NCBI RefSeq assembly: GCF_013449375.1
Contig: NZ_JACDRR010000006.1
Location: forward strand, 1 to 64,000
Direction of reading: 5' to 3'
Length of the DNA: 64,000 nt
From: Pectobacterium sp. CFBP8739
GTDB taxonomy: Bacteria > Pseudomonadota > Gammaproteobacteria > Enterobacterales > Enterobacteriaceae
Under the pieces are notes generated by a model, which made no database searches, was not told the origin of the DNA, and saw nothing but the letters and a program-made list of their open reading frames with translations. This document shows positions 50,855-61,438 of the stretch, one piece after another (the stretch's first letter is position 1; each line of letters begins with the position of its first letter). The position numbers and the translations under genes are program-made.

Positions 50855-51031
50855 TACCTAAGTTGATGTGGTTTTTTACGTCAGTGGGCAGCGATTTATT
50901 TCGGAAAGCATAAAAATAAGAGAAAAAAAGCGGTTTGGGTAGACAATCAGGAAGACCATCATTAAAATGCGCCCAATTTGCCAAAAATTGGCCTTACAGG
51001 TAGTTTTTGCATTGATTTAGTGGCTCGAATC

Positions 51032-51066
51032 TGAATTAATATGCAAATAACGTGATTGTTTATTCC
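51032..51066 (+). promoter_or_regulatory. Tandem ARG boxes at carAB
   Basis: TGAATTAATATGCA (51032-51045) and the degenerate TGATTGTTTATTCC (51053-51066) are 21 bp apart, the normal spacing of ArgR box pairs. The first is identical to the E. coli carAB box. They lie just before the carA ribosome site. Confidence 0.85.
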
Positions 51067-51078
51067 TTGGAGGGTGTT

Positions 51079-52227
51079 TTGATTAAGTCAGCGCTATTGG
51101 TTCTGGAAGACGGAACCCAATTCCACGGTCGGGCCATTGGGGCAGAAGGATCGGCAGTGGGGGAAGTGGTCTTCAATACGTCGATGACCGGTTATCAAGA
51201 AATCCTTACTGATCCTTCCTATTCCCGCCAGATTGTCACTCTCACTTATCCCCATATCGGTAATGTCGGCGCCAATGCCAACGATGAAGAATCCCCCTCT
51301 GTACAGGCTCAAGGTCTGGTTATTCGCGATTTACCTCTGACTGCCAGCAATTACCGTAGTGAAGAAAGCCTGTCTGAATACCTCAAGCGCAACAACATCG
51401 TCGCCATTGCTGATATTGATACCCGTAAATTAACCCGTCTGCTGCGTGAAAAAGGCGCGCAGAATGGCTGCATCATCGCGGGCGATGCACCAGATGCCGC
51501 TGTCGCACTGGAGAAAGCGAAAGCCTTCCCAGGGTTGAAGGGCATGGATCTGGCAAAAGAAGTGACGACGGCAGAAAGCTACAGCTGGTTACAGGGAAGC
51601 TGGACGCTGGAAGGTGAATTGCCTGCGGCGAAAAATGAAAGTGAACTGCCTTACCACGTTGTGGCGTATGACTACGGTGTGAAACGCAACATTTTACGTA
51701 TGCTGGTGGATCGCGGCTGCCGCCTGACGGTGGTTCCGGCGCAGACGCCGGCTGAAGATGTGCTGAAGTTGAATCCAGACGGTATTTTCCTTTCTAACGG
51801 CCCGGGCGACCCAGAGCCGTGTGACTACGCGATTCGCGCGATCAAAACCTTCTTGGAAACCGATATTCCGGTATTCGGTATCTGCTTGGGTCACCAACTG
51901 CTGGCGCTGGCAAGCGGTGCGAAGACCATCAAAATGAAGCTGGGTCACCACGGTGGCAACCATCCGGTAAAAGATCTGGATAACAACTGCGTGATGATTA
52001 CCGCACAGAACCACGGCTTTGCGGTGGATGAAGATAATCTGCCTGACACGCTGCGCGTCACGCACAAATCCCTGTTTGATCACACGGTTCAGGGGATTCA
52101 CCGCACGGATAAGCCAGCGTTCAGCTTCCAAGGGCACCCAGAAGCGAGCCCTGGCCCGCATGATGCTGCGCCGCTGTTCGACCACTTTATTGACTTGATT
52201 CAGACTTACCGTTCTTCCGCTAAATAA
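51079..52227 (+). CDS. carA: Carbamoyl-phosphate synthase small subunit
   Basis: CarA is the glutamine amidotransferase subunit supplying ammonia for carbamoyl phosphate, used for pyrimidines and arginine. The gene starts with TTG at 51079 behind GGAGGG, giving 382 aa, as in E. coli, which also uses TTG. An ATG 27 bases upstream lies in the operator region. The class I amidotransferase triad is seen: Cys in [14 protein letters not shown] (about 269) and His in GHPEASPGP (about 353-355). carB follows 14 bp later. Confidence 0.98.
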   Translation: MIKSALLVLEDGTQFHGRAIGAEGSAVGEVVFNTSMTGYQEILTDPSYSRQIVTLTYPHIGNVGANANDEESPSVQAQGLVIRDLPLTASNYRSEESLSEYLKRNNIVAIADIDTRKLTRLLREKGAQNGCIIAGDAPDAAVALEKAKAFPGLKGMDLAKEVTTAESYSWLQGSWTLEGELPAAKNESELPYHVVAYDYGVKRNILRMLVDRGCRLTVVPAQTPAEDVLKLNPDGIFLSNGPGDPEPCDYAIRAIKTFLETDIPVFGICLGHQLLALASGAKTIKMKLGHHGGNHPVKDLDNNCVMITAQNHGFAVDEDNLPDTLRVTHKSLFDHTVQGIHRTDKPAFSFQGHPEASPGPHDAAPLFDHFIDLIQTYRSSAK

Positions 52228-52241
52228 TCAGGAGCGAGACA

Positions 52242-55200
52242 ATGCCAAAACGTACAGATATTAAAAGCATCCTGATTCTGGGCGCCGGCCCGATTGTTAT
52301 CGGCCAGGCGTGTGAGTTTGACTACTCGGGAGCACAAGCCTGTAAAGCGCTGCGTGAAGAGGGTTACCGCGTTATTCTGGTGAACTCCAACCCAGCAACC
52401 ATCATGACTGACCCAGAAATGGCCGATGCGACCTACATCGAGCCGATTCACTGGGAAGTGGTGCGTAAAATCATTGAAAAAGAACGTCCAGATGCGGTGC
52501 TGCCGACGATGGGCGGCCAGACCGCGCTGAACTGTGCGCTGGAGCTGGAACGTCAGGGCGTGCTGGCCGAGTTCGGCGTCACCATGATTGGTGCAACGGC
52601 GGATGCGATTGATAAGGCAGAAGATCGTCGCCGCTTTGACGTCGCGATGAAGAAGATTGGTCTGGACACCGCGCGTTCCGGTATTGCGCACACGATGGAA
52701 GAAGCGCTCGCCGTGGCGGCTGATGTGGGCTTCCCGTGCATCATCCGTCCTTCCTTCACGATGGGCGGCACCGGTGGCGGTATCGCGTACAACCGCGAAG
52801 AGTTTGAAGAGATCTGCGAACGCGGGCTGGATCTTTCGCCAACCAAAGAACTGCTGATTGATGAATCGCTGATCGGTTGGAAAGAGTACGAGATGGAAGT
52901 GGTGCGTGATAAGAACGACAACTGCATCATCGTCTGCTCCATCGAAAACTTCGATGCGATGGGTATCCACACCGGTGACTCCATCACCGTCGCACCTGCA
53001 CAAACGCTGACCGATAAAGAATATCAAATCATGCGTAACGCTTCGATGGCGGTACTGCGTGAAATCGGCGTAGAAACCGGTGGTTCTAACGTCCAGTTCT
53101 CGGTGAACCCGAAAACCGGTCGTCTGATTGTTATCGAAATGAACCCGCGCGTATCGCGTTCTTCCGCACTGGCTTCTAAAGCGACGGGCTTCCCGATTGC
53201 AAAAATCGCAGCCAAGCTGGCGGTGGGCTACACGCTCGATGAACTGATGAACGACATCACTGGTGGCCGTACGCCAGCGTCCTTCGAACCGGCTATCGAC
53301 TACGTTGTCACCAAGATCCCACGTTTCAACTTTGAAAAATTCGCCGGTGCCAACGACCGTCTGACCACGCAGATGAAATCGGTGGGTGAAGTGATGGCAA
53401 TTGGTCGCACACAGCAGGAATCCTTGCAAAAAGCGCTGCGTGGGCTGGAAGTGGGCGCAACGGGCTTCGATCCGAAAGTCGATTTAGACGACCCAGAAGC
53501 GCTGACCAAAATTCGCCGCGAGCTGAAAGATGCCGGTGCCGAGCGTATCTGGTACATCGCCGATGCCTTCCGTGCGGGGATGTCGGTCGATGGTGTCTTT
53601 AACCTGACTAACGTCGATCGCTGGTTCTTGGTGCAAATTGAAGAGCTGGTACGTCTGGAAGAGCAAGTGGCAGAAAAAGGCGCCACCGCGCTGGATGCTG
53701 ACTTCCTGCGTATGCTGAAGCGTAAAGGCTTTGCCGATGCGCGTCTGGCGAAACTGGCTGGCGTGGCGGAAAGCGAAATTCGCAAACTGCGCGATAAGTT
53801 CGATCTGCACCCAGTGTACAAACGTGTCGATACCTGTGCGGCAGAATTCGCGACCGATACGGCTTACATGTACTCCACGTATGAAGAAGAGTGTGAAGCG
53901 AATCCGAGTCAGGATCGTGACAAAATCATCGTACTGGGCGGCGGACCAAACCGTATTGGCCAAGGGATCGAATTTGACTACTGCTGCGTCCACGCTTCTC
54001 TGGCGCTGCGTGAAGATGGCTATGAAACCATCATGGTCAACTGTAACCCTGAAACGGTTTCAACCGACTATGACACATCTGACCGTCTGTACTTCGAGCC
54101 GGTAACGTTTGAAGACGTGCTGGAAATTGTCCGTATCGAGAAGCCGAAAGGCGTTATCGTGCAGTACGGTGGTCAGACGCCGCTGAAACTGGCGCGCGCG
54201 CTGGAAGCGGCAGGCGTGCCGGTGATCGGTACTAGCCCGGATGCGATTGACCGGGCAGAAGACCGTGAGCGTTTCCAACAGGCTGTTAACCGTCTGGGGC
54301 TGAAGCAACCTGCTAACGCGACGGTAGCGACGATTGAGCAGGCGGTAGAAAAAGCGCGTGGCATCGGTTACCCGCTGGTTGTGCGTCCTTCTTATGTTCT
54401 GGGCGGCCGCGCGATGGAAATCGTGTATGACGAAATTGACCTGCGTCGTTACTTCCAGACCGCCGTTAGCGTGTCCAACGATGCGCCAGTGTTGTTAGAC
54501 CGCTTCCTTGACGATGCTATCGAAGTCGATGTTGATGCGATCTGTGACGGTGAACGTGTACTGATTGGCGGCATTATGGAGCACATTGAGCAGGCTGGGG
54601 TTCACTCCGGTGACTCGGCGTGTTCACTGCCAGCCTACACGCTGAGCAAAGAGATTCAGGACGTGATGCGTCAGCAGGTTGAAAAACTGGCGTTTGAACT
54701 CTGCGTGCGCGGCCTGATGAACGTGCAGTTTGCGGTGAAGGATAATGAAGTTTATCTGATTGAAGTGAACCCGCGTGCGGCACGTACCGTACCGTTTGTC
54801 TCGAAAGCGACGGGCGTTCCGTTGGCGAAAGTCGCGGCACGCGTGATGGCAGGCAAAACGCTGGCTGAACAGGGCGTCACCAAAGAGATTATCCCGCCGT
54901 ACTACTCAGTCAAAGAAGTGGTGCTGCCGTTTAACAAATTCCCAGGCGTTGACCCGATTCTGGGGCCAGAAATGCGTTCGACCGGTGAAGTGATGGGCGT
55001 TGGCCGCACGTTTGCTGAAGCGTTTGCCAAAGCGATGCTGGGTAGCAATTCGCACATGAAGAAGACCGGACGCGCGCTGCTGTCGGTACGTGAAGGCGAT
55101 AAGGCTCGCGTGGTCGATCTCGCGGCCAAGCTGCTGAAGCACGGTTTCGAACTGGATGCAACGCACGGCACGGCCATTGAACTGGGTGAAGCGGGTATTA

Positions 55201-55466
55201 ATCCACGTCTGGTGAACAAGGTGCATGAAGGCCGTCCGCACATTCAGGACCGCATCAAGAATGGCGAGTACACCTACATCGTCAACACCACCGCAGGGCG
55301 TCAGGCGATTGAAGACTCCAAGCTGATTCGCCGTAGCGCACTGCAATACAAGGTGCATTACGACACCACGCTGAACGGTGGTTTCGCCACGGCAATGTCG
55401 TTGACGGCCGATCCGACGGAGAAGGTGACCTCCGTGCAGGAAATGCATGCGATGATGAAAGGCTGA
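52242..55466 (+). CDS. carB: Carbamoyl-phosphate synthase large subunit
   Basis: CarB phosphorylates bicarbonate and carbamate and contains the ammonia tunnel, working with CarA. The 1074-aa product (E. coli 1073) has two homologous ATP-grasp halves. Each begins with a nucleotide-handling segment ([20 protein letters not shown] near the start; [19 protein letters not shown] at about 563) and carries ATP-grasp motifs such as [17 protein letters not shown] and [17 protein letters not shown]. The C-terminal allosteric MGS-like domain binds UMP and ornithine. A terminator follows. Confidence 0.99.
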   Translation: MPKRTDIKSILILGAGPIVIGQACEFDYSGAQACKALREEGYRVILVNSNPATIMTDPEMADATYIEPIHWEVVRKIIEKERPDAVLPTMGGQTALNCALELERQGVLAEFGVTMIGATADAIDKAEDRRRFDVAMKKIGLDTARSGIAHTMEEALAVAADVGFPCIIRPSFTMGGTGGGIAYNREEFEEICERGLDLSPTKELLIDESLIGWKEYEMEVVRDKNDNCIIVCSIENFDAMGIHTGDSITVAPAQTLTDKEYQIMRNASMAVLREIGVETGGSNVQFSVNPKTGRLIVIEMNPRVSRSSALASKATGFPIAKIAAKLAVGYTLDELMNDITGGRTPASFEPAIDYVVTKIPRFNFEKFAGANDRLTTQMKSVGEVMAIGRTQQESLQKALRGLEVGATGFDPKVDLDDPEALTKIRRELKDAGAERIWYIADAFRAGMSVDGVFNLTNVDRWFLVQIEELVRLEEQVAEKGATALDADFLRMLKRKGFADARLAKLAGVAESEIRKLRDKFDLHPVYKRVDTCAAEFATDTAYMYSTYEEECEANPSQDRDKIIVLGGGPNRIGQGIEFDYCCVHASLALREDGYETIMVNCNPETVSTDYDTSDRLYFEPVTFEDVLEIVRIEKPKGVIVQYGGQTPLKLARALEAAGVPVIGTSPDAIDRAEDRERFQQAVNRLGLKQPANATVATIEQAVEKARGIGYPLVVRPSYVLGGRAMEIVYDEIDLRRYFQTAVSVSNDAPVLLDRFLDDAIEVDVDAICDGERVLIGGIMEHIEQAGVHSGDSACSLPAYTLSKEIQDVMRQQVEKLAFELCVRGLMNVQFAVKDNEVYLIEVNPRAARTVPFVSKATGVPLAKVAARVMAGKTLAEQGVTKEIIPPYYSVKEVVLPFNKFPGVDPILGPEMRSTGEVMGVGRTFAEAFAKAMLGSNSHMKKTGRALLSVREGDKARVVDLAAKLLKHGFELDATHGTAIELGEAGINPRLVNKVHEGRPHIQDRIKNGEYTYIVNTTAGRQAIEDSKLIRRSALQYKVHYDTTLNGGFATAMSLTADPTEKVTSVQEMHAMMKG

Positions 55467-55503
55467 TTGACCGACTTCGGTAGGCAGTAAGTCGATAATG
55501 GAG

Positions 55504-55533
55504 GCCAGCGTTGGCAACAGCGCTGGCTTTTTT
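55504..55533 (+). terminator. carAB terminator
   Basis: GCCAGCG (55504-55510) pairs with CGCTGGC (55521-55527), followed by seven T residues (from 55528, interrupted by none until A). Confidence 0.85.
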
Positions 55534-55553
55534 ACTGGGGAGCGTTTTGAATG

Positions 55554-56174
55554 TTAACCCAGCGCGACTTTGATACCCAAGGCGATAAGCACCGTGCCCA
55601 GCAGTTTATCCACCAGTTTCTGTACCTTAGCTAGCCCACGCCGCACCGGCTCACTTTGGAAAAGCAGCACCAGCACTGGCCACCAGATGGCCGCGAGCAG
55701 CCAGATAATCATGGCATACCACAACTTTTCACCGAAACCAGAGTGAATATTCAGGACCTGTGTGAATACTGCCAGAAAAAACAGTGTCGCTTTTGGATTA
55801 AGCAGGTTACAGAGGTAACCTTGCAGGAACGCTTTTTTCAGACTGACGCTCTGTTGCCCCTGAGTTGATACATCCATCTTGCTGCCACCGCGCGCGAATA
55901 ATGCCTGAATACCGATCCAGATTAGATAGGCGGCGCCAGCATATTTCAGTACATTAAATAGCCACGGCGTCGTCGTGATGACGACGGCCAATCCGGCGAC
56001 GCAGTACGCCATATGGGTTGCAACGCCGCAGATTACGCCAAACGCAGTCATCATCGCGGCGACGCGTGGATAGCGTGTGGCGTTCTTGATAATGAGGAAA
56101 AAGTCCGGGCCGGGAGAAAGCATTCCCAGCGTGGCGATGGTGGCGACAAACAGCGATGTTTCTAGCATGGTCAT
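55554..56174 (-). CDS. LysE/RhtB family amino-acid exporter
   Basis: The 206-aa protein has about six membrane helices and the LysE-family signature LGMLSPGPDFFLIIKNATRY near the N-terminus, then VICGVATHMAYCVAGLAVVI and YLIWIGIQALFARGG. Such proteins export lysine, threonine, homoserine lactone or other amino acids; substrate cannot be set here. The start may be 56174 or the ATG two codons later (56168). It converges on carB and is divergent from yjjP. Confidence 0.88.
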   Translation of the reverse strand: MTMLETSLFVATIATLGMLSPGPDFFLIIKNATRYPRVAAMMTAFGVICGVATHMAYCVAGLAVVITTTPWLFNVLKYAGAAYLIWIGIQALFARGGSKMDVSTQGQQSVSLKKAFLQGYLCNLLNPKATLFFLAVFTQVLNIHSGFGEKLWYAMIIWLLAAIWWPVLVLLFQSEPVRRGLAKVQKLVDKLLGTVLIALGIKVALG

Positions 56175-56323
56175 TCCAGAGGGCGAAAGGAGTCAGAATG
56201 GTTGAAATGATAGCGCCAGAATAATGAATTCGCATCATGCTTATTGGTTATTCGTCGGTGATATGTTAACAATTATCCTTTCATTTTTTGTGGTTAATTT
56301 CAGGGGCGGATTGGGATAACAAC

Positions 56324-57145
56324 ATGGTCAGTGAATGTGAGAACCGTGAATTACTAAGTAATACAAAACGGATGGGTGAAGCGCCACAGCAGCGGGAAAT
56401 CACCCGGCTGTGCATCCAGTGCGCACTGCTGCTATTACAGCATGGCGCAGAGAGTATGGTCGTGGAGCAGCTATCATCACGGCTGGGCATAGCGCTGGGT
56501 GCTGATAGCGTTGAGAGTTCCATTTCGGCAAACTCGATTGTCCTGACCACCATCATGCAAGGTCATTGCCTGACGTCAACACGAAAGAATGTGGACCGTG
56601 GCATTAACATGCACGTTGTCATTGAAGTTCAGCATGCGGTCATCATGGCCGAGCATAAACTGCTGGATGTGGCGGGTGTAGAAAAGCGTCTGGGGAACAT
56701 CAAACCCTTGCGCTACCCGCGCTGGCTGATGGTTTCCGTTGTGGCGCTCTCCTGCGGCTGCTTCAGCCGTTTGAATGGCGGCGGGTGGGACGCGTTTATC
56801 GTCACGCTGATTGCCAGCGGTCTGGCGATGTACGTTCGGCAGATCTTTACGGCTCGGCACCTGAATCCGTTGATCAACTTCTGCATTACTGCGTTCGTCG
56901 CCACGTCGGCATCTGGGTTATTGATGCGTTTACCGGTTTTTTCTCAAACCTCTACGGTGGCGATGGCGGCGAGCGTGCTGCTGTTGGTTCCTGGTTTTCC
57001 GCTGATTAACGCCGTGGCGGATATGTTTAAAGGGCACGTGAATACCGGTCTGGCGCGCTGGACGGTGGCGAGTTTACTGACGCTGGCAACCTGTATCGGT
57101 GTAGTGATGGCGTTATCACTGTGGGGGTTACGCGGATGGGCTTAA
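56324..57145 (+). CDS. yjjP: ThrE-family transporter subunit YjjP
   Basis: YjjP with YjjB forms a two-part ThrE-type exporter; E. coli YjjPB is reported to export succinate. The start at ATG 56324 follows GGGAT and gives 273 aa; the exact start is uncertain (ATG 56372 is possible). Conserved features: [34 protein letters not shown] and the C-terminal membrane region with [14 protein letters not shown] and GLARW. Helices lie in the C-terminal half. Its stop overlaps yjjB by 10 bp. Confidence 0.94.
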   Translation: MVSECENRELLSNTKRMGEAPQQREITRLCIQCALLLLQHGAESMVVEQLSSRLGIALGADSVESSISANSIVLTTIMQGHCLTSTRKNVDRGINMHVVIEVQHAVIMAEHKLLDVAGVEKRLGNIKPLRYPRWLMVSVVALSCGCFSRLNGGGWDAFIVTLIASGLAMYVRQIFTARHLNPLINFCITAFVATSASGLLMRLPVFSQTSTVAMAASVLLLVPGFPLINAVADMFKGHVNTGLARWTVASLLTLATCIGVVMALSLWGLRGWA

Positions 57146-57606
57146 GTTTACTATGGGCGCTCTTGCAGGATATGGTGCTGGCGGCTGTTCCGGCGTTAGG
57201 GTTTGCGATGGTCTTCAATGTTCCGCTAAGAGCATTGCCTTATTGTGCGCTGCTGGGCGGCGTCGGGCACGGCGTACGGTTTTTGGCGGTCCACTTCGGT
57301 ATGAATATTGAGTGGGCATCGTTTTTGGCAGCGATCCTGATTGGTATCATCGGTATTCGTTGGTCACGTTGGCTGTTAGCGCATCCGAAAGTCTTTACCG
57401 TCGCGGCCGTAATCCCGATGTTTCCAGGGATTTCTGCCTACACGGCGATGATTTCGGTAGTGGAAATTTCGCATCTTGGCTACAGCGAGGCGCTGATGAA
57501 CGTCATGGTGACGCATTTCCTGAAAGCGAGTTTTATCGTTGGCGCGCTTTCTATCGGCCTGTCTTTACCGGGAATCTGGCTCTACCGCAAACGGCCGGGA
57601 GTATAA
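57136..57606 (+). CDS. yjjB: ThrE-family transporter subunit YjjB
   Basis: The 156-aa membrane protein is the second half of the split ThrE-type exporter. It starts at ATG 57136 inside the yjjP end, matching the E. coli protein ([60 protein letters not shown]). Four or five helices are predicted. The pair is translationally coupled. In E. coli these genes lie elsewhere, by dnaT; here they sit between carB and folA. Confidence 0.95.
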   Translation: MGLSLLWALLQDMVLAAVPALGFAMVFNVPLRALPYCALLGGVGHGVRFLAVHFGMNIEWASFLAAILIGIIGIRWSRWLLAHPKVFTVAAVIPMFPGISAYTAMISVVEISHLGYSEALMNVMVTHFLKASFIVGALSIGLSLPGIWLYRKRPGV

Positions 57607-57704
57607 AACTCTTATATTACGTTTCGGTCTCGTATCTATATCGACGAGCGAAAGGGCTTTCCGTATAGTGTCAGCAATTTTCTGACCTACAGGGTTTTTT
57701 CACC

Positions 57705-58187
57705 ATGGTTATTAGTTTGATTGCTGCACTGGCAGTGGATCGCGTAATCGGTATGGAAAACGCGATGCCGTGGCATTTGCCCGCCGATCTGGCATGGTTT
57801 AAGCGTAATACGCTGAATAAGCCGATTATTATGGGGCGTAATACTTTCCGTTCTATCGGTCAGCCGCTGCCCGGCCGACTGAACATTGTCGTCAGTAATC
57901 ATCCCGGTGATGACGATCGTGTGACCTGGGTCTCTTCGCTGGATGCTGCGCTGGCGGCGGCGGGTGACGTTGAGGAAGTGATGGTGATTGGCGGCGGCAG
58001 TATTTATCAACAAATGCTGGCGCAGGCTAACCGTCTTTACCTGACGCACATTGATGCTGAAGTGGAAGGCGACACGCATTTCCCTGACTACGAGCCGGAT
58101 GAATGGCAGTCTGTTTTCAGCGAATTCCATGATGCTGATGAGCGCAACTCACACAGTTACTGCTTCGAAATTCTGGAACGCCGTTAA
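57705..58187 (+). CDS. folA: Dihydrofolate reductase
   Basis: FolA reduces dihydrofolate to tetrahydrofolate with NADPH and is the target of trimethoprim. The 160-aa product (E. coli 159) starts [37 protein letters not shown] contains Met20-loop residues and the catalytic acid (Asp28 here, Asp27 in E. coli); [16 protein letters not shown] and [12 protein letters not shown] are NADPH-binding. A strong terminator follows. There is no sign of a resistance-type variant by length or motif. Confidence 0.98.
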   Translation: MVISLIAALAVDRVIGMENAMPWHLPADLAWFKRNTLNKPIIMGRNTFRSIGQPLPGRLNIVVSNHPGDDDRVTWVSSLDAALAAAGDVEEVMVIGGGSIYQQMLAQANRLYLTHIDAEVEGDTHFPDYEPDEWQSVFSEFHDADERNSHSYCFEILERR

Positions 58188-58236
58188 CCGCGCTTTCCTG
58201 CTATAGCGTCCTGTCAATAAATACGGATCGCTCACC

Positions 58237-58260
58237 AAACCCGCTTTATTGCGGGTTTTT
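58237..58260 (+). terminator. folA terminator
   Basis: AAACCCGC (58237-58244) pairs with GCGGGTTT (58251-58258) around TTTATT, followed by T-rich sequence. Confidence 0.9.
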
Positions 58261-58281
58261 CGTTTTTTTGAATCGATGTTT

Positions 58282-59187
58282 TTAATTTGCCGCCTGACAA
58301 CGTTCCCAAATGGCTTGTCTCAGCCAGCGATGTGCAGGATCGCTCTCGCGTCGTGTGTGCCATACCTGCTGGAAGGCAAAATCGGGTATTGGGAATGGCG
58401 GTGGAAAAATGTGTAAATCAGGCGTGTTAACCCGCGCCATGCTACGTCGCGCGGCAGTTAAAATCAGATCAGTACCGGCAATGAGGTTGATGGCGGCATG
58501 CCAGTGTGGCAGCGTTAGCACCACATTACGCGACAGGCCGCTTGCAGCCAGCGTGTTGTCCACTTCATTGGCAGAATCAGGATGCATGGTGACCAGAACA
58601 TGTGGCCGCTCCAGCCATGCCTCAAGCGACAGCGTACCGTTTTCTGGCAGTGTGGCATGGTCGGCCAGACAGGCAAACTGCTCTTCAAAGAGAAGCTCGG
58701 CGTGCACCTCGGGTGGGCGTGTGGGGAAAACACCGAGACCTAAGTCGATTTCTCCATCGATCAACTGTGCCAGCATCATTTCACGACCGGCATGACTGAC
58801 GGCCAGCGAAATGCCGGGTGCCTGCGCGCGCAGATGCTGCATGAGCGTTGGCAAGACGGCATTCGTACCGTAATCGGAGAGCGCTAAACGGAAATGCCGC
58901 GTGGTATGGCGCGGATCGAACTGCGGTGTCTGGATGAGCCCGTTCAACTGATCCAGCGCCTGTTCCAGCGGATCGAGTAGCGCCTGAGCGCGGGTCGTCA
59001 GCGTCAGGCCAACTTCACGCCGGACTAGCAGCGGATCGTTAAAAATCTGGCGAAGCTGTGATAGTGAATGGCTGACGGCAGGCTGACTGCGGTGCAGACG
59101 CAGCGCTGCCCGCGTGACGTGTTTTTCCGTCAACAGCGCATGCAGCGTTAACAGCAGATTCATATCGATACGACGCAAATCATCCAT
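58282..59187 (-). CDS. LysR-family transcriptional regulator
   Basis: The 301-aa protein opens with the LysR helix-turn-helix MDDLRRIDMNLLLTLHALLT and VTRAALRLHRSQPAVSHSLS, then RQIFNDPLLVRREVGLTLT. This is the NodD/NahR-like branch pattern. The effector-binding domain follows, with FRLALSDYGTNAVLPTLM. It is divergent from a small YdcZ-family transporter gene 111 bp away, a likely regulatory target (inference). The inducer is unknown. Confidence 0.9.
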   Translation of the reverse strand: MDDLRRIDMNLLLTLHALLTEKHVTRAALRLHRSQPAVSHSLSQLRQIFNDPLLVRREVGLTLTTRAQALLDPLEQALDQLNGLIQTPQFDPRHTTRHFRLALSDYGTNAVLPTLMQHLRAQAPGISLAVSHAGREMMLAQLIDGEIDLGLGVFPTRPPEVHAELLFEEQFACLADHATLPENGTLSLEAWLERPHVLVTMHPDSANEVDNTLAASGLSRNVVLTLPHWHAAINLIAGTDLILTAARRSMARVNTPDLHIFPPPFPIPDFAFQQVWHTRRESDPAHRWLRQAIWERCQAAN

Positions 59188-59298
59188 TATACGAATACCT
59201 TCTGTATGAATTACGAATTTTCATTATTTTAATGGATGGTTGAGTATTGGGACATCCTAATTATGTTGTGCACGTTATCGCGTGAACGAGGAGGTTCT

Positions 59299-59823
59299 AT
59301 GTCGTTATTCTCTTCTTTTTCTCTCTCATTACTGCTGCCGCTGGGTATTGCTGCGCTTGCTGGGAGCATTGTGCCTTTTCAGGCTGCCAGCAATGTGGTA
59401 CTGGGGCGCGCGTTAGGCCATCCACTGTGGGCTACGCTGGTTTCACTGTTGGTCAGTATTTGTGTGCTGTTACCGGTCCTATTTGCTGCTCGGATACCGG
59501 CGCCTACGATTGGTCCCGCTTTGCAGGGGCCATGGTGGATTTGGCTGGGGGGCGTGGCGGGCGTCGCTTATATCACCGCCGCATTATTGCTGACGCCAAA
59601 GCTCGGCGCTTCAGGCTTTATTGTCTGTGTGATTGCGGGTCAGGTTGTGGCATCGCTGATTATCGATCATTTTGGTTTGATGGGGCTGGTGGTCAAGCCT
59701 GCAACGCTAGGACGGATAGCAGGCGTCGCATTAATCGTTATGGGGATGCTGCTGGTGCAATACTCTGCGGCTTCTCAACCGCTGACAAAATCTGCCGTTG
59801 AAGCGCCTAAACTCCCACAGTGA
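59299..59823 (+). CDS. DMT-superfamily YdcZ (DUF606) membrane protein
   Basis: The 174-aa product starts at ATG 59299 behind GAGGAGG; a start 21 codons earlier lacks a site. Five helices are visible, and the DUF606 pattern is present: GSIVPFQAASNVVLGRALG, then PWWIWLGGVAGVAYITAALL, and GASGFIVCVIAGQVVASLII. DUF606 proteins are half-size members of the drug/metabolite transporter superfamily and usually act as dimers. Substrate unknown. The divergent LysR gene may control it. Confidence 0.87.
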   Translation: MSLFSSFSLSLLLPLGIAALAGSIVPFQAASNVVLGRALGHPLWATLVSLLVSICVLLPVLFAARIPAPTIGPALQGPWWIWLGGVAGVAYITAALLLTPKLGASGFIVCVIAGQVVASLIIDHFGLMGLVVKPATLGRIAGVALIVMGMLLVQYSAASQPLTKSAVEAPKLPQ

Positions 59824-59962
59824 GGATATCTCTTTGCTGTGCTGTGCAAGCGGGTCACATTTCCGTCATCTATCATCGCTAGTATGACAACGAGTAGCGG
59901 CTTTCGTCGTTAAATAGAGATGTCGTTAAGCCGCTGTGTTCGATAGATAGGAGACCGTAAGC

Positions 59963-60157
59963 ATGACGAATAGAAACAGTAATCTGAATACTGATCGCCT
60001 GAGCGATCCCGAGCGCCGTGAATTACCATCAGGCAACGTAGAAGCCGTTGGTCTGGCCGGGTTTCTTGGCGGCGGTATCTGGTCGATTCCCGCCGAGGCG
60101 GCAGCCGTTCCGCCAGCCAAAAACGCTCAGCCTGGGACAGCTTTCCCTTTTCTATGA
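59963..60157 (+). CDS. Small hypothetical protein (64 aa)
   Basis: ATG 59963 lies nine bases after AGGAG, a good ribosome site. The peptide begins hydrophilic (MTNRNSNLNTDRLSDPERRE) and has a Gly/Ala-rich middle (VEAVGLAGFLGGGIWSIPAE). No family was recognised. It sits in the gap between the YdcZ-type gene and the 3' end of apaH, so it does not overlap another gene. The strong site favours it; short length and lack of a family leave it uncertain. Confidence 0.45.
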   Translation: MTNRNSNLNTDRLSDPERRELPSGNVEAVGLAGFLGGGIWSIPAEAAAVPPAKNAQPGTAFPFL

Positions 60158-60200
60158 CAGTAGTACGGTTGCGATAGTCTGAAGACATTCGCGCATCCGA

Positions 60201-61046
60201 TCAGGACGTGCTATCGCCAGAGATGTCGGCAGTTGATGAAAGCGACGGTTGCGTGAAATAGCGCTTATCGTCCCAACGCAGCATAGTCAATTCCCCTCCC
60301 CAGCAGCACCCGGTATCCAGCGCGTAAATATTTTCCGGTGTGCCTTTCCCTTCCAGCGATGCCCAGTGACCGAAGGCAATAGTATATTCCCCAGCAACCT
60401 GACTTGGCAGCTCAAACCATGGTTTGAGCAGAGAAGGGGCCTGAGTCGGTGGCTCTTTACAAAGCATATCCAGTTGCCCGCCTGAGAAGCAGTAGCGCAT
60501 ACGGGTAAAAACGTTGGTGCTAAAGCGCAGACGTGCCAGACCGCTAAGTTCTGGGCTCCAGTGATTCGGCATATCGCCATACATCGCATCGAGGAAAAGC
60601 GGGTAGCTGTCGCTGCTCAGGATCGATTCGACTTCGCGTGCGCACATCTGTGCAGTGGGGAGATCCCACTGAGGCGTGATGCCCGCGTGCGCCATCACCA
60701 GCTTCAGATCATCATCGACCTGTAGGATCGGCTGGCGGCGTAGCCAGTTGATCAGCTCATCTGCATCCGGCGCAGAAAGAAGATCACTGATACGATCTTT
60801 CGGTTTGTTACGACTGATACCCGCATAAACCGCCAACAGGTGTAGGTCGTGGTTGCCGAGCACCATGCGAACAGCAGGACCGAGAGAGCGAACGAAGCGC
60901 AGAACCTGAAGCGAATCTGGGCCGCGTGCCACTAAATCGCCGGTTAACCACAGCGTATCTTGCTCCGGATTAAAGGAAACTTGCGCCAATAGCGCTTTGA
61001 GTTCAACTAAACAGCCGTGAACATCGCCAACTAAATAGGTAGACAT
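60201..61046 (-). CDS. apaH: Symmetrical bis(5'-nucleosyl)-tetraphosphatase
   Basis: ApaH splits diadenosine tetraphosphate into two ADP and also removes Np4 caps from RNA. The 281-aa product (E. coli 280) begins [20 protein letters not shown], with the metallophosphatase metal motifs GDVHG (7-11), [12 protein letters not shown] (about 33-44) and [10 protein letters not shown] (about 62-71), and downstream His in VMAHAGI. It starts 2 bp after the apaG stop and is last in the surA-pdxA-rsmA-apaGH operon. Confidence 0.98.
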   Translation of the reverse strand: MSTYLVGDVHGCLVELKALLAQVSFNPEQDTLWLTGDLVARGPDSLQVLRFVRSLGPAVRMVLGNHDLHLLAVYAGISRNKPKDRISDLLSAPDADELINWLRRQPILQVDDDLKLVMAHAGITPQWDLPTAQMCAREVESILSSDSYPLFLDAMYGDMPNHWSPELSGLARLRFSTNVFTRMRYCFSGGQLDMLCKEPPTQAPSLLKPWFELPSQVAGEYTIAFGHWASLEGKGTPENIYALDTGCCWGGELTMLRWDDKRYFTQPSLSSTADISGDSTS

Positions 61047-61048
61047 AA

Positions 61049-61426
61049 TTAATGTATCAGTGAAGGGATAGCCAGACGGAAAACGGGGATGGAAACCTGA
61101 AACGCGTTACCCTGATGGTCAGTCATATGGTAGTGGCCTTCCATTGTACCGAGGGGCGTTTCTATGACGGCACCGCTGGTATATTGGAATTCGCTGCCAG
61201 GGTGGATAATCGGCTGTTCGCCGACCACGCCTTCACCCTGAACTTCAGTCTGTCGGCCGTTACCGTTGGTAATCAGCCAATAGCGTCCCAAAAGCTGGAC
61301 TTCATGACGCCCCAGATTGCGAACCGTAATCGTGTAAGCAAACACGAAACGTTCTTCATCAGGCTCCGATTGTGATTCCACGTAGAAGCTCTGAACCTGT
61401 ACACAAACACGGGGCGCATTAATCAT
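61049..61426 (-). CDS. apaG: ApaG (DUF525) protein
   Basis: The 125-aa protein has the fibronectin-III-like DUF525 fold: [60 protein letters not shown] and GTMEGHYHM. The E. coli length is the same. Its function is not established; family members bind pyrophosphate-like ligands. It lies 2 bp before apaH and 12 bp after rsmA on the minus strand, in the conserved operon. Confidence 0.97.
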   Translation of the reverse strand: MINAPRVCVQVQSFYVESQSEPDEERFVFAYTITVRNLGRHEVQLLGRYWLITNGNGRQTEVQGEGVVGEQPIIHPGSEFQYTSGAVIETPLGTMEGHYHMTDHQGNAFQVSIPVFRLAIPSLIH

Positions 61427-61438
61427 GATGAACTCCAG

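Larger units (their letters stand above)
50634..51078. other. carAB regulatory region
   Basis: This 445-bp gap holds the dapB terminator, a PurR-like site at 50839-50854, the inverted repeat CCAATTT/AAATTGG near 50972-50990, and two ARG boxes at 51032-51066. No gene is supported here. In E. coli carAB has two promoters controlled by PurR, PepA, IHF and ArgR. Confidence 0.7.

Noticed and set aside
52206-53429. 407-codon open frame on the minus strand opposite carB
   Set aside because: His/Arg/Phe-rich shadow of the conserved carB gene with no recognisable domain.
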